Part shown: positions 48,270 through 58,869 of the stretch, piece by piece
How the letters are laid out: each line of letters starts with the position of its first letter
Numbering within the stretch: the first letter of the stretch is position 1
Source: Manihot esculenta
Taxonomy: Eukaryota; Streptophyta; Magnoliopsida; Malpighiales; Euphorbiaceae
Assembly: GCF_001659605.2 (NCBI RefSeq)
Contig: NC_035168.2
Span: 9,294,058 to 9,358,057 of the forward strand
DNA length: 64,000 nucleotides
Reading direction: 5' to 3'
The notes under the pieces: generated by a model
Told to the model about the DNA's origin: nothing
What the model saw: the letters and a program-made list of their open reading frames with translations, nothing else
The model's database searches: none
Translations under genes and position numbers: made by a program

Positions 48270-50769
48270 ACATCAATAACCCTTCTCATTTTGAACACGT
48301 TTACAAAAAGTTTCAAAAACATTAAACATTTCATCTTTATATACCAAGAAGAAAATCGAAGAAAATCTTGAATAATCATCAACAATTATAAAAGTATATG
48401 ATTTTCCACTAGGGCTTGTAGAAGTTATTGGACCAAATAAATCAAGATGTAATAACACTAAGAGTCTTGATGTTAAAACTTCATTTTTTTGTTTAAAAGA
48501 GACTCTTGTTTGTTTTTCCACTGAACACGCTTTACATGAATGACCTTTTTCAAAATTAATTTTTGATAAATTTCTAACTAGATTTTTCTTTGAAAGTTTT
48601 GAAATCAGTTGTATGCTTGCATGACCTAATTTTCTATGCTACAACCAGCTATTATCATCAAAACTAGGAAAAAAATTTTTTTTACTATTTTAAAATATTC
48701 AAGATCAAGCAGATAAATATTATCTATTCTAGATGGTATAAACAGGGCATTATCATTCATATCAAAAATTTCACAATGTGTAATAAAAAATGTTACCTTA
48801 AATCTTTTGTCACAAAGTTGACTTACACTCTGCATTTTTATTTCAAATCTTGAACAAGTGCTACATTTTCAATACATTCTATTTCCAATGATTTGTGCTC
48901 TACCTTTATCTCCAAATCTCATAAATCTTTCTGATTTCATTATCAATTTACTGAATAAGGCCTTGTCTCTAGTCATGTGACGTGAGCATCTACTGTTAAC
49001 ATATCATTTATTTATTTTCTCTTTAGAAAACTTTGGATAGACTTGAAATCAGATATCTAATTTAGGTATCTAAATTTTTTTGGGTCCTTTGTAAGTTAGC
49101 AATAACAGGGGTTGTACCTTTTGGTACCCAGATTTTCTTTTCCTTTGCATTTTCTCTTCTTCTAGGACATAAATGAATCATATGACCTTTTTTATTATAG
49201 TAAAAAAATATAATGCTAGAAAAAGAAAATGATGAGGCTTTTACAAAATAATATTTGTATTTATTATGATTTGCAAAGCCATTGTATCTAATTCTTGATT
49301 TTTCTCCAGACATTCTTTATAATCCAAGCAGTAGATCAAGAGATTGTTTTCTTTAATTTTACTAGATTATTTGTTAAGGATTCTATTTTCGTCTCAAGAA
49401 TTTTATTTTTCTCCAAAAGCTTTTCACAATTTTATTTTAAAATTTCCAACTTCTTTTTTAAATCATTGAACAAAATCATTTGGTATTTGTAAAATTCATC
49501 TTCTTTTAGAACCATTCTCAGAGAAATATTTTTAGATCTCAAAGATATATTTTTAATTTTTAATGATGCACATTTTCTTTTATATGTCTTATATCATAAA
49601 TTTTAGTAAAAGCAAGCTCTAACTCTTCTATATTAGATGGTTCAAATTCGATTACCTCAATGCCTTTTACCTTTGAAGATTCAACAGCTTCTTCTTCAAG
49701 AGCCATACAATAGTGATCAGCTTCATTGTTTCCTTTTGAATCATCACTTAAACTTTTATCAGTTGCATCCCATACTGCAGCCATAACTTTCTTTTCATTG
49801 GTTTTTGGATAGTTAGGTTTGATGTGACCGAGTTTATTATACTCGTAGCAGATTACTTCTTTTGGGTCCTTATATGATGTGTTTGAGGGTCATCTTTTGG
49901 CCCATGCTTTTTTGACAAACCTTTTGTACTTGTTTTCGCCTTTTCTGAAAGCTCTTCTGAACTTCCTTGCTAACATAGCCATATCTTCTTCATCACTGGA
50001 TAGACTTGAAGACTCACTTGTGTCTATCTTTAAAGCAATAGATTTCTTTTTGTTGTCTGTTAGCTTTTCTAATTTTAAAGCTATATCTTTCTTGCCTTTT
50101 TCTTTTTTCTGTTATCTCCTTTTTGAACATCATTTTGTGGGCAATTAATGATCCAATCAGCTCATCATAGGTATACTTTGTAAAGTTTTTTGTATCAAAG
50201 ATGACTGTGGTTTTTTCTTCCCAAGACTTTGGCAGAGATCTCAAAATCCTTTTCACCAACTCAGCTTCTTCAAAACTTTTTTCAAGTGCTTTTAGAAGAT
50301 TGACTAATCAGTAAACCTGGGGCTCACTTCAATAATGGTTTCACCTGGTTTCATCTCAAATAGTTCAAAGTCACGAACTAGCAAGCTTGCTTTTGATTTC
50401 TTTACTTGATTTGTGCCTTCATAAGTCACTTCAAGCTTGTTCCATACTTCTTTGGCAGACTCACAACCTGATACATGATTGTATTCAGTTACATCTAGTG
50501 CATAATGAAGTATATTTAAAGTTTTAGCACTTGTAGAGATCTTTTTCCAATCCACACCAATGTGTTCCTCTTCAATTTTCTTTCTAGTTAGAAATTTCAG
50601 GACCGTTTAGAATTCGTTGCCATGCTTCTATATCAACAGAATGTACAAAAATTTTTATTCTAACTTTCTAGAAACAGTAATTTATACCATTGAAAAGAGG
50701 TGGTCGTATGATTGAATAGCCTCTGGCTAAAGGTGTAGGTATGCTTGCAGAATTAGAAGAACTAGTCAT
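48270..50769 (-). pseudogene. Ty1/copia gag and integrase remnant
   Basis: On the minus strand the gag start is near 50769 (MTSSSNSASIPTP). A UBN2-type gag region follows (50555-50304: LNILHYALDVTEYNHVSG, then AKEVWNKLEVTYEGT), then a degraded zinc knuckle (YYNKKGHMIHLC, about 49220), then the start of the integrase core (48521-48273: HLDLFGP, then IIVDDYSRF). Frames break many times. RT and RNase H are absent, because the fragment is cut at about 48270. Confidence 0.85.
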
Positions 50770-51262
50770 TTTAGGATCTCTCTAAGGTATTTGAACCTCA
50801 AGTAAGATATCAATTTGTTGTCCTAAGATAAGTCACCAAGAAGGGGGGTGAATAGGTTACTTTATTAATTTTTCAGTCCTTACTCGAAACTTTAATGAAA
50901 AATTGTGGCTAATAATTCTGGGAGTGAAATACTGATAGTTTAAAATAAATATTTCAAAAATTCTCTTAAAAGATTAAGAAACCAGCTTATCACAGATAAA
51001 CACGTACTGAACAAATGCAAATAATGCAAAGAAGAAATTAAATTAGCAGGCTAATTTTATTGTATTCTCACCAGCATTAATTTAACTTATAAACATATAT
51101 CTCAGATAAATAATGAAAGCTAAAAGTGAAAAGATTAGGGATAAGAAAATCAAATATAGAGAATTTATAGTGGTTCAGTAAACGCAGTCTACGTCCACTC
51201 TCCCAAAGTCATTCCTTGAGCCTTCACTCTACTAAACATCTTTTACCAGACAAGAGGGCAAC
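50770..51262 (-). repeat. Copia 5' LTR and degraded primer site, interrupted by T4
   Basis: Minus-strand DNA upstream of the copia gag contains a damaged primer site (ATTGATATC for the usual TTGGTATC, about 50810) and then LTR-like sequence (GAATTTATAGTGGTTCAG, ACGTCCACTCTCC) typical of plant copia LTRs. T4 inserted into it at 51263-51267 (CTTAC). Only a few bases of it may continue after 61107. Confidence 0.6.
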
Positions 51263-51443
51263 CTTACTGTAATACCCGGCTAGACTCCGGTATCGGAATT
51301 CCTACCGTCCGGTGGAATCTCGGATGTCGGAGACCTCTAGAAGGGTAGAATCATGTTTTATAAAAATGTTTTAAGGTGTTTTATGATTTTAAGTATGAAT
51401 TAAATGAGTTTTTACATGAAAAGTCCTTGGAGGAAAACCCAGG

Positions 51444-51568
51444 TTCGGCCGCCGAAAGTCAAGTTCGGCCGCCGAACATGCATGCGTTTTGGAGGCACGT
51501 TAGGCCCCCGAAAGCATGAGTGAGGGAAGTTCAGGTTCGGCCGCCGAAAGTGAAGTTCGGCCGCCGAA
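51444..51568 (+). promoter_or_regulatory. Promoter-side cluster of TTCGGC-N-GCCGAA dyads
   Basis: Four perfect 13-bp dyads are at 51444, 51464, 51536 and 51556, paired 20 bp apart, with the second pair 92 bp after the first. They end about 55 bp before the TATA box. Each contains GCCGCC, the core of the ERF-binding GCC box. The same arrangement is found in every Tekay LTR here. Function is inferred. Confidence 0.75.
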
Positions 51569-51623
51569 CATTTGCATGGATGCGGAGGCACATTCGGCCC
51601 CCGAACGTGGTCTGGCCAGCCAC

Positions 51624-51631
51624 TATAAAAG
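51624..51631 (+). promoter_or_regulatory. TATA box of T4 5' LTR
   Basis: TATAAAAG within CACTATAAAAGGGTCCC; the same word is at 59226-59233 in the 3' LTR. It is preceded by the GGCCAGCCAC phrase found in most Tekay LTRs of the window. Confidence 0.8.
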
Positions 51632-52149
51632 GGTCCCTTAGCCGAAAACGGGCGAGCTTTTCCCCATTTTCGGCCAAGGTGAGCTCTCCGCCGTCTCTCA
51701 CCCATTTCTGATGTTCTTCCTCTAAATCTTTCGAGATTTTCACTTGTTTTCACTTGGTTTAGAAGATTTAAGCTTTTGAAACAAGTTTTGGAGCTTTGGG
51801 AACTCAGGAGCTCATTTTCGTGGATCTCCAAGTTTAGGTCGTCTCCCTCTCGATCTTCAAGAGGTAAGAGCCGATCTTAAGCTCCTTATGAGTTTTAAAT
51901 AAGTTTTATGCAAGATCTATGGGTAGAAATGCATGTTAGGTTATATGTTGATGTTATGGGTATATATTGATGTTTTGAACAATGTGTGTTGTTTGAGTAT
52001 GTTTGAAGTGTTGTAGATGGGGCATATACTTGTTTGAGGCCCCTAGGAACTTGTATGCATGCTTTGGGTTGAAAAATATGCATGATGGGTAGGTTTGGAG
52101 GCGAAATGGGCAAAGGGAGCCAAGTTTCTGCCCTTTGGCAGAAACCAGG

Positions 52150-52322
52150 TTCGGCAGCCGAAGGTACTTTCGGCCGCCGAACATGGCTGGGGAGGCAGGC
52201 CTTTCGGCTGCCGAAGTTGCCCCCGAAAAGAGACTTTCGTCTCTGTCTGGCACTTTCGGCCGCCGAAGGTGCCGCCGAACCTAGCTGAGTTTCGTCTCTG
52301 TCCAGGACTTTCGGCCGCCGAA
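52150..52322 (+). repeat. Transcribed-region cluster of TTCGGC-N-GCCGAA dyads
   Basis: Five perfect dyads are at 52150, 52169, 52203, 52255 and 52310; the centre base varies (A, C, T, C, C) while the arms do not. The last two sit in a repeat of about 55 bp that includes TTTCGTCTCTGTC and an extra half dyad, GCCGCCGAA. The cluster lies about 500 bp after the TATA box. Confidence 0.85.
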
Positions 52323-53503
52323 GGTGCCGCCGAAAGTGCCCTGTTCAGCCATTTCATGCATATTTTCTGTGATGTTTTCATGATGTTTTAGGGGGTTTTT
52401 GGGGGATATATTAGAGTCATGTTTATATATGTTTGGTCCCTCATTTGAGTCCACCTGTGTAGGTTCGGACCCGAAGAACCGAGGACCCCAGCAGTGAGTT
52501 CAGCTGCTTCGGTATTGTCAGAGTCAGCCAGAGGTGAGTGGAACTAAACTTAATCTTTTAAATTAAATGTTTTATCATGTTTCATGCATCATGATTATGC
52601 AATAGGATGATTGCATTAGTTTTCACGAATATGCCACATTGCATAAATTGTTGTTGTTGTGGGTGAATGTTGGATGACCCAATTAGTCCAAGACAGGAAG
52701 ACCAGGACCCCATGCTACGGCCTGGCACAGAGTAAGCAAGTCCAGGCCCCAGTCTACAGGCCTGGCACAGAGTAAGGCACGGTTATGGGACTCGAAGACC
52801 AGGAGCCCAGAGGAGGCCCTGGAAAATGGTAAGTAATGTATGTATGACAGGAAGACCAGGACCCCATGCTACGGCCTGGCACAGAGTTAACTTGGACTAT
52901 TTGGTGACAAATTCACCCAACCCTTATGTGAATTGTCTGTGTTATGATGCATTCCATGTGAGCATAGTGTTAATGTGTTTTTACTAGCTCTACTCACTGG
53001 GCTTTTAGCTCACCCCTCTCCCTTTACCCCCAGGCTTGCAGGTACAGTATAGTGCGGGAGTCCGGATAGAATAAAGAAGTCATGCTTATGTAATAGCTAG
53101 CAATGGACATGATCAAATTATAATGTAAAAGTACAGTATTGTTATGTAATGAGTTTTATGGATGTTAGTATGTGTTTGACCATAGATTGTTGTATCCCTT
53201 TTATACATGATCTTAGAGATTTTGTTGTTGTTTATGTAAACCAACTCAACAGATGTATGTTACCCATTGAGGGCACAGATGAGATCCCACAGAGGGATCA
53301 AAGTTATGTTAATGTTATGCACAGGTTGAGTTTGGTCGATGTTCAATGGAAAGAAAAGTTTTAATTTTTATGCATGTTGTTGATCATGTATGGGATTATA
53401 CAGGTTTACAGGTTTTATGTTAGGCTTGCTACGGGTCCCGGCGGCCTTAAGTCGACCCGGATCCTAGCGCCGGTAGCGGTCCGATTTTCGGGTCGTTACA
53501 GAA

Positions 53504-53515
53504 TGGTATCAGAGC
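53504..53515 (+). promoter_or_regulatory. Primer-binding site of T4 (initiator tRNA-Met)
   Basis: TGGTATCAGAGC lies three bases after the 5' LTR end at 53500. Confidence 0.95.
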
Positions 53516-53774
53516 CCTAGGTTCATATGGTCGGACCTAGAGTGTCGGGCTCATAGAGGTTATAGAAGGTCAAGCACAATAGGAAAAGATCATGTCCACT
53601 AGGATAGGATGTGGAGTCCTGTCTTGCATGATGATGTGAAATGCCATGATAATATGCATGTGCATTAATGATATGCTACGATATGTGATGTATGTGATGA
53701 GGGTTCATGTGTGCCCACATGAACCATATGATGCTAATGTTGCTTGTGATGTGTACTGTTTTTCAGAAAACAGG

Positions 53775-56700
53775 ATGAGAGGAACTCATCGATCAGCAAG
53801 ATTGACTGGAGTACCACCTGAGGATGAGGGCATGAGCGCCCGTCCTCCAGCATTGCGTAGGGCAATGTCTAGCAGGTCCAACAGGGACAGAGTAGCAAGA
53901 GACCCTAGAAGGTCTTTGGATCTGGGTAGAAGCAGGTCAGTCAGAGGAACAGTTCAGGGAGGAGCGTCAGAGGATATGGGGGATGATATGGACGTAGAAC
54001 AGAGGAGGGATGGCAGTTTGGGAGTCAGTATGTCAGAAGAAGGGATGGGAGAGTCCCAAGGAGGCACTCAGGCCTCGGGATTTGTACAGCCACCTCACTA
54101 CCCACATTTCTCACAACATCCCGGGTATTCGATGGGAGGTACATCGGATTACCCTAGTTTCACCCCTTATCCCACACAGATGCCATACCCACCATACTAC
54201 CCACCATACTCTCAGTATCCAATGTATCCACCTCCACCCTACTATCCAAATCCAGCAAATCCTACCTCAGAAAATGTTGCACCACCTCCACCACCTGCAG
54301 AACCAGCAGCCCCAGTTGCTCAACCTCATAGACCTAGCTCAGCCAGTGGGAGCAAGGTTAAGATGACAGACTATATGAAGCTGGGTGCTCCCCAGTTTGA
54401 GACAGGTGATGATCCGTTCGTGTACTTGGAACGGGTCAAGGCAATTACAGATGAGATAGGGGCAGATGACAGTAGAGCCATTCAGATGGCCGGGTTCACG
54501 CTTAAGTGCAAGAAGGCACGGGAGTGGTTCAAGAACTATGTGAACCCGAGAGTGGACAGCATGACTTGGGAAGAGTTTGCAAACGAGTTTGCAGGGTGGG
54601 CTTTTCCTGATAGTTCAAGGGAATTGAAGATGATAGAATTCGAGCAGTTGAGGCAGACTGATGACATGAGTGTAGATGAATATACCGACAGGTTTATGGA
54701 GTTGCTGCCATTTGCAGGGCAAGACCTTAGCACAGACCAGAAGAAGTCGAGGAGGTATATCATGAAGCTCCATCCCAGGTATTCCTCCTTGGTACAGTCA
54801 GCAGATAGAGAGAGTTTTCACGCCATAGTAGACATGGCTAGGAGAATGGAGGCTAGTGCCATCGTTCAGGGGACAGTTAAGCAGACAGTGGCACAAGCTT
54901 CTGGTTCTAAAACTCCGGGAGGGGGAAGGTTAGATCCCTCTACCTTGAGTGCAGCAGCTTCAGGCAGTAAGAGATGGGGTAAACCCAAGGGTAAGAAGAA
55001 TAAGTTCTGGAACAAGGTCAAGTCTAGTCTGGGATTTGGGAGTGGCTCAAGCTCTGGTACGGATAATGCAGTTTGTGCGAGGTGTGGTAGACCACACAAG
55101 GGAGTATGTCGGTTTGGGGCGAACGTCTGTTTCAGATGTGGTCAGGAGGGGCATATAGCTAGAGATTGTCCAAGAGCGACCCCGATGGCTCAGTCCCAGC
55201 AGACAGCTTCAGGCAGTGTAGCGCAGCCAGCAGCTCCAGCCATGACTCAGGCCAGTGGCAGAGGCAGAGGAAGAGGGGCAGCCTCTTCTTCAGCGGGTTT
55301 CAGAGGTGAAGGTCCATCAGCTCCGGCACGGATCTTCACAATGACACAGCAAGAGGCAGATGCATCTAACACCGTGGTGGCAGGTAATTTAATTATTGGT
55401 TGTTCAGATGTATATGCCTTGATGGACCCTGGTGCATCTCATTCATTTGTTGCTCCGAGAGCCGTCCAGAGGTTGGGGTTGATGATCTCTGAGTTAGAGT
55501 GTCCTCTCTGGGTCAGTGGACCCAAGTGTGATCCATCAGTGGCAGAGTCAGTCTGTCAGTGTAGTCCAGTTTTTGTTGAGGGGAGATGCATGTCCGCCGA
55601 CCTTGTGGTTCTAGATTTGACAGACTTTGACGTCATTCTAGGGATGGACTGGTTATCTACCCATGGTGCTACCTTGGACTGCAGGAACAAGGTAGTCAGG
55701 TTCAGAGGTCAGGATGGATCAGAGGTTGTCTTCAGAGGAGACAGGAGGGGCACACCTAGAGGTATGATCTCAGCTCTTCAGGCTCGTAGGTTGCTTAGGA
55801 GGGGATGTCAGGGGTATTTGGCTCATGTGAGAGAGCTAAATGGTCAGGTTAGAGAGCCCGCCTCGGTGCCAGTGGTTAGAGAGTTCTTAGATGTGTTCCC
55901 GGACGAGCTGCCAGGGTTACCACCTGCTAGGGAGATAGAGTTCGAGATTGAGTTAATGCCTGGTACCAGACCGATCTCTATCCCTCCCTACAGGATGGCA
56001 CCAGCTGAATTGAAAGAGTTGAAGGAGCAGTTGCAGGAGCTGGTAGACAAGGGCTTCATCCGACCGAGTACCTCACCCTGGGGTGCTCCAGTTCTGTTTG
56101 TGAGGAAGAAGGATGGATCCCTTAGGCTTTGTATCGACTACAGGCAGTTGAACAAAGTCACTACCAAGAATAAGTACCCATTGCCAAGGATCGATGATCT
56201 ATTTGACCAGCTAGCAGGAGCGGGTTGTTTCTCCAAAATAGATCTGAGATCGGGGTACCATCAGTTGAGGATCAGGGAAGAGGACGTACCAAAGACAGCT
56301 TTCAGGACCAGATATGGGCATTTTGAGTTCCTTGTGATGCCGTTCGGGTTAACTAACGCCCCTGCAGCATTCATGGATCTCATGAACAGAGTGTTTAGCC
56401 AGTACCTGGATCACTTTGTTATTGTCTTCATAGATGATATCTTAGTGTATTCCAGGAATGCAGAGGAGCATGCCCATCATCTGCGGTTGGTTTTACAGAC
56501 CTTGAGGGAACATGGCTTGTATGCCAAGTTCTCCAAATGTGAGTTCTGGCTGAGGAGTATTTCATTCTTGGGGCATGTAGTGTCAGAGAATGGGATTGAG
56601 GTAGACCCCAAGAAGACAGAAACTGTGGCTAACTGGCCTAGACCCACTTCAGTGACAGAGATCAGGAGTTTCTTGGGTTTGGCAGGTTACTACAGGAGGT

Positions 56701-58769
56701 TCGTTCAGGACTTCTCAAAAATTGCAGCTCCTCTGACCAGACTAACCAGGAAGAATCAGAAATTTCTGTGGACCGACCAGTGCGAGGAGAGTTTTGAAGA
56801 GCTCAAGAAGAGATTGACTTCAGCCCCAGTGTTAGCTCTGCCATCTAGTGGAGAGGACTTTACAGTCTTTTGTGATGCGTCCCGTGTGGGACTGGGTTGT
56901 GTGCTTATGCAGAATGAGAGGGTGATTGCTTATGCTTCTAGGCAGCTAAAGAAGCATGAGTTGAATTACCCCACACATGACCTTGAGATGGCAGCAGTAA
57001 TCTTTGCACTCAAGATGTGGAGGCACTACCTCTATGGGGTAAAATGTGAGATCTTCACAGATCATAAAAGCCTGCAGTACATCCTGAGTCAAAGAGATTT
57101 GAATTTGAGACAGAGGAGATGGGTAGAGTTGCTGAGTGACTATGATTGCAAGATTCAGTATCATCCGGGTAAGGCGAATGTCGTGGCAGACGCCCTAAGC
57201 CGGAAGTCACTAGGCAGTCTATCCCACATCACGGCAGAGAGGAGACCGGTGGTGAAGGAGTTTTACAAGCTCATTGAGGAAGGTCTACAGTTGGAGTTGT
57301 CTGGTACAGGTGCCTTGGTTGCTCAGATGAAAGTGACACCCGTATTTCTGGAGCAGGTGGCTCAGAAACAGCATGAGGACCCAGAGTTAGTGAAGATTGC
57401 CAGGACTGTTCAGTCAGGCAAGGACAGTGAGTTCAGATTTGACAATAGGGGGATCCTCCGCTATGGGAGTCGATTGTGTGTACCAGATGACATTGGACTA
57501 AAAGGAGACATTATGAGAGAGGCTCATAATGCAAGATACAACATTCACCCCGGAGCCACCAAGATGTATCAAGATCTGAAGAAGGTTTATTGGTGGCCAG
57601 CTATGAAGAGAGAAGTGGCACAGTTTGTGTCAGCCTGCGAGATATGTCAGAGGGTGAAGCTGGAACATCAGAAGCCGGCTGGAATGCTTAACCCGCTACC
57701 CATTCCAGAGTGGAAATGGGAGAATATAGCTATGGACTTCGTAGTGGGGTTACCGGCGACGTCCAACAGATTGGACTCCATATGGGTGATTGTGGACAGA
57801 CTCACCAAATCTGCTCACTTCATCCCTGTCAGGAGTGGCTATTCTGTGGACAAGTTGGCGCAGGTGTACGTTGATGAGATAGTCAGACTGCATGGGGTTC
57901 CTGTTTCTATAGTGTCAGATAGAGGGCCCCAGTTCACCTCCAGGTTTTGGCGGAGTCTGCAGAATGCTATGGGTACTAGGTTGGATTTCAGCACTGCCTT
58001 CCATCCACAGACAGACGGACAGTCAGAGAGGACCATCCAGACCATAGAAGATATGCTGAGAATGTGTGTGCTGGACTTTGGCGGTTCTTGGAGGCAACAT
58101 CTACCTTTGGTGGAGTTTGCCTACAATAACAGCCATCATGCTAGCATCGGGATGGCTCCATATGAAGCTTTATATGGAAGGAAGTGCAGGTCACCTGTTT
58201 GCTGGGAAGAGGTAGGAGAGAGGTCCTTAGCAGGACCCGAGCTAGTAGAGATCACCAGCAGGGTGGTGCCCATGATCAGAGAAAGAATCAAAACGGCTAC
58301 AAGCAGACAGAAGAGTTATGCAGACATCCGCAGAAGGCTAGTAGAGTTTCAGGAGGGGGATCTGGTATTGCTTAAGGTGTCTCCAATGAAAGGAGTGGTT
58401 CGGTTCGGGAAGAAAGGTAAGCTGGCTCCGCGGTACATCGGACCCTTTGAAGTCTTGCAAAAGATTGGGAATGTATCGTACAAGCTGGATTTACCTGCTT
58501 CAATGGAGAGAATCCATCCGGTTTTCCATGTTTCTATGTTGAGAAAATTCGTGTCAGATCCGGGCAAGGTTCTTAGTGAGCCTGATGTGGAGATCCAAGA
58601 GGATCTCACCTATGTTGAGCAGCCGGTACGGATCTTAGACACCCAGATCAGAAAGTTAAGAAATAAGGAAATCCCGATGGTGAAAGTCTTGTGGAACCAC
58701 CACAATATGGAAGAATGTACTTGGGAGACACGGGAGTCCATGCTCCAACAGTATCCCCATCTCTTTTAA
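53775..58769 (+). CDS. gag-pol: T4 gag-pol polyprotein with chromodomain, intact
   Basis: A frame of 1664 residues; I start at ATG 53775 because all four Tekay copies share MRGT.RSARLTG there, while the frame upstream (to 53646) is not conserved. From this Met: Pro/Tyr-rich N-terminus (about 80-190); gag core (195-370); two zinc knuckles ([12 protein letters not shown] 434-445, [14 protein letters not shown] 452-465); protease DPGA at 551-554 (Pro where DTG/DSG is usual; T2 has it too); RT about 705-960 with FIDD at 885-888; RNase H with D1034, E1071, D1096, D1139; integrase HHCC (H1251, H1258, C1288, C1291) and D1321, D1382, E1418, an exact D,D35E; chromodomain about 1610-1664 ([11 protein letters not shown]). 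The product makes virus-like particles, copies the RNA and integrates the DNA; the chromodomain of such elements steers insertion to heterochromatin. Confidence 0.96.
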   Translation: MRGTHRSARLTGVPPEDEGMSARPPALRRAMSSRSNRDRVARDPRRSLDLGRSRSVRGTVQGGASEDMGDDMDVEQRRDGSLGVSMSEEGMGESQGGTQASGFVQPPHYPHFSQHPGYSMGGTSDYPSFTPYPTQMPYPPYYPPYSQYPMYPPPPYYPNPANPTSENVAPPPPPAEPAAPVAQPHRPSSASGSKVKMTDYMKLGAPQFETGDDPFVYLERVKAITDEIGADDSRAIQMAGFTLKCKKAREWFKNYVNPRVDSMTWEEFANEFAGWAFPDSSRELKMIEFEQLRQTDDMSVDEYTDRFMELLPFAGQDLSTDQKKSRRYIMKLHPRYSSLVQSADRESFHAIVDMARRMEASAIVQGTVKQTVAQASGSKTPGGGRLDPSTLSAAASGSKRWGKPKGKKNKFWNKVKSSLGFGSGSSSGTDNAVCARCGRPHKGVCRFGANVCFRCGQEGHIARDCPRATPMAQSQQTASGSVAQPAAPAMTQASGRGRGRGAASSSAGFRGEGPSAPARIFTMTQQEADASNTVVAGNLIIGCSDVYALMDPGASHSFVAPRAVQRLGLMISELECPLWVSGPKCDPSVAESVCQCSPVFVEGRCMSADLVVLDLTDFDVILGMDWLSTHGATLDCRNKVVRFRGQDGSEVVFRGDRRGTPRGMISALQARRLLRRGCQGYLAHVRELNGQVREPASVPVVREFLDVFPDELPGLPPAREIEFEIELMPGTRPISIPPYRMAPAELKELKEQLQELVDKGFIRPSTSPWGAPVLFVRKKDGSLRLCIDYRQLNKVTTKNKYPLPRIDDLFDQLAGAGCFSKIDLRSGYHQLRIREEDVPKTAFRTRYGHFEFLVMPFGLTNAPAAFMDLMNRVFSQYLDHFVIVFIDDILVYSRNAEEHAHHLRLVLQTLREHGLYAKFSKCEFWLRSISFLGHVVSENGIEVDPKKTETVANWPRPTSVTEIRSFLGLAGYYRRFVQDFSKIAAPLTRLTRKNQKFLWTDQCEESFEELKKRLTSAPVLALPSSGEDFTVFCDASRVGLGCVLMQNERVIAYASRQLKKHELNYPTHDLEMAAVIFALKMWRHYLYGVKCEIFTDHKSLQYILSQRDLNLRQRRWVELLSDYDCKIQYHPGKANVVADALSRKSLGSLSHITAERRPVVKEFYKLIEEGLQLELSGTGALVAQMKVTPVFLEQVAQKQHEDPELVKIARTVQSGKDSEFRFDNRGILRYGSRLCVPDDIGLKGDIMREAHNARYNIHPGATKMYQDLKKVYWWPAMKREVAQFVSACEICQRVKLEHQKPAGMLNPLPIPEWKWENIAMDFVVGLPATSNRLDSIWVIVDRLTKSAHFIPVRSGYSVDKLAQVYVDEIVRLHGVPVSIVSDRGPQFTSRFWRSLQNAMGTRLDFSTAFHPQTDGQSERTIQTIEDMLRMCVLDFGGSWRQHLPLVEFAYNNSHHASIGMAPYEALYGRKCRSPVCWEEVGERSLAGPELVEITSRVVPMIRERIKTATSRQKSYADIRRRLVEFQEGDLVLLKVSPMKGVVRFGKKGKLAPRYIGPFEVLQKIGNVSYKLDLPASMERIHPVFHVSMLRKFVSDPGKVLSEPDVEIQEDLTYVEQPVRILDTQIRKLRNKEIPMVKVLWNHHNMEECTWETRESMLQQYPHLF

Positions 58770-58832
58770 GGTTAGATCTTTATGTGTTTATGTATGTATG
58801 TTATGTTGATTGCTATGCATGTGCTAGTTGAG

Positions 58833-58869
58833 GAACATTCGGGGACGAATGTTCTTAAGGGGGGGAGAA
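58833..58869 (+). promoter_or_regulatory. Palindrome and polypurine tract of T4
   Basis: The palindrome with arms GAACATTCG and CGAATGTTC around GGGA is at 58833-58854. The purine tract AAGGGGGGGAGAA at 58857-58869 abuts the 3' LTR. Both half-sites of the palindrome fit GAAnnTTC, the heat-shock element pattern (inference). Confidence 0.88.

Larger units (their letters stand above)
51268..53500 (+). repeat. 5' LTR of T4
   Basis: In order it holds the promoter-side dyad cluster (51444-51568), TATA box (51624-51631), a donor-like GAG|GTAAGAG at about 51863, the second dyad cluster (52150-52322), minisatellite units with AGGAAGACCAGGACCCC (about 52693-52885) and the end GGTCGTTACA at 53500. Confidence 0.96.

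Noticed and set aside
11749..53515. TGGTATCAGAGC words as pieces of tRNA genes
   Set aside because: They lie three bases inside 5' LTRs and are the reverse complement of a tRNA end, so they are primer sites; no cloverleaf sequence surrounds them.
53646..53774. 43-codon N-terminal extension of the T4 polyprotein
   Set aside because: The upstream frame is not conserved in T1-T3, whereas the MRGT start is shared by all four; the extension lies in the untranslated leader.
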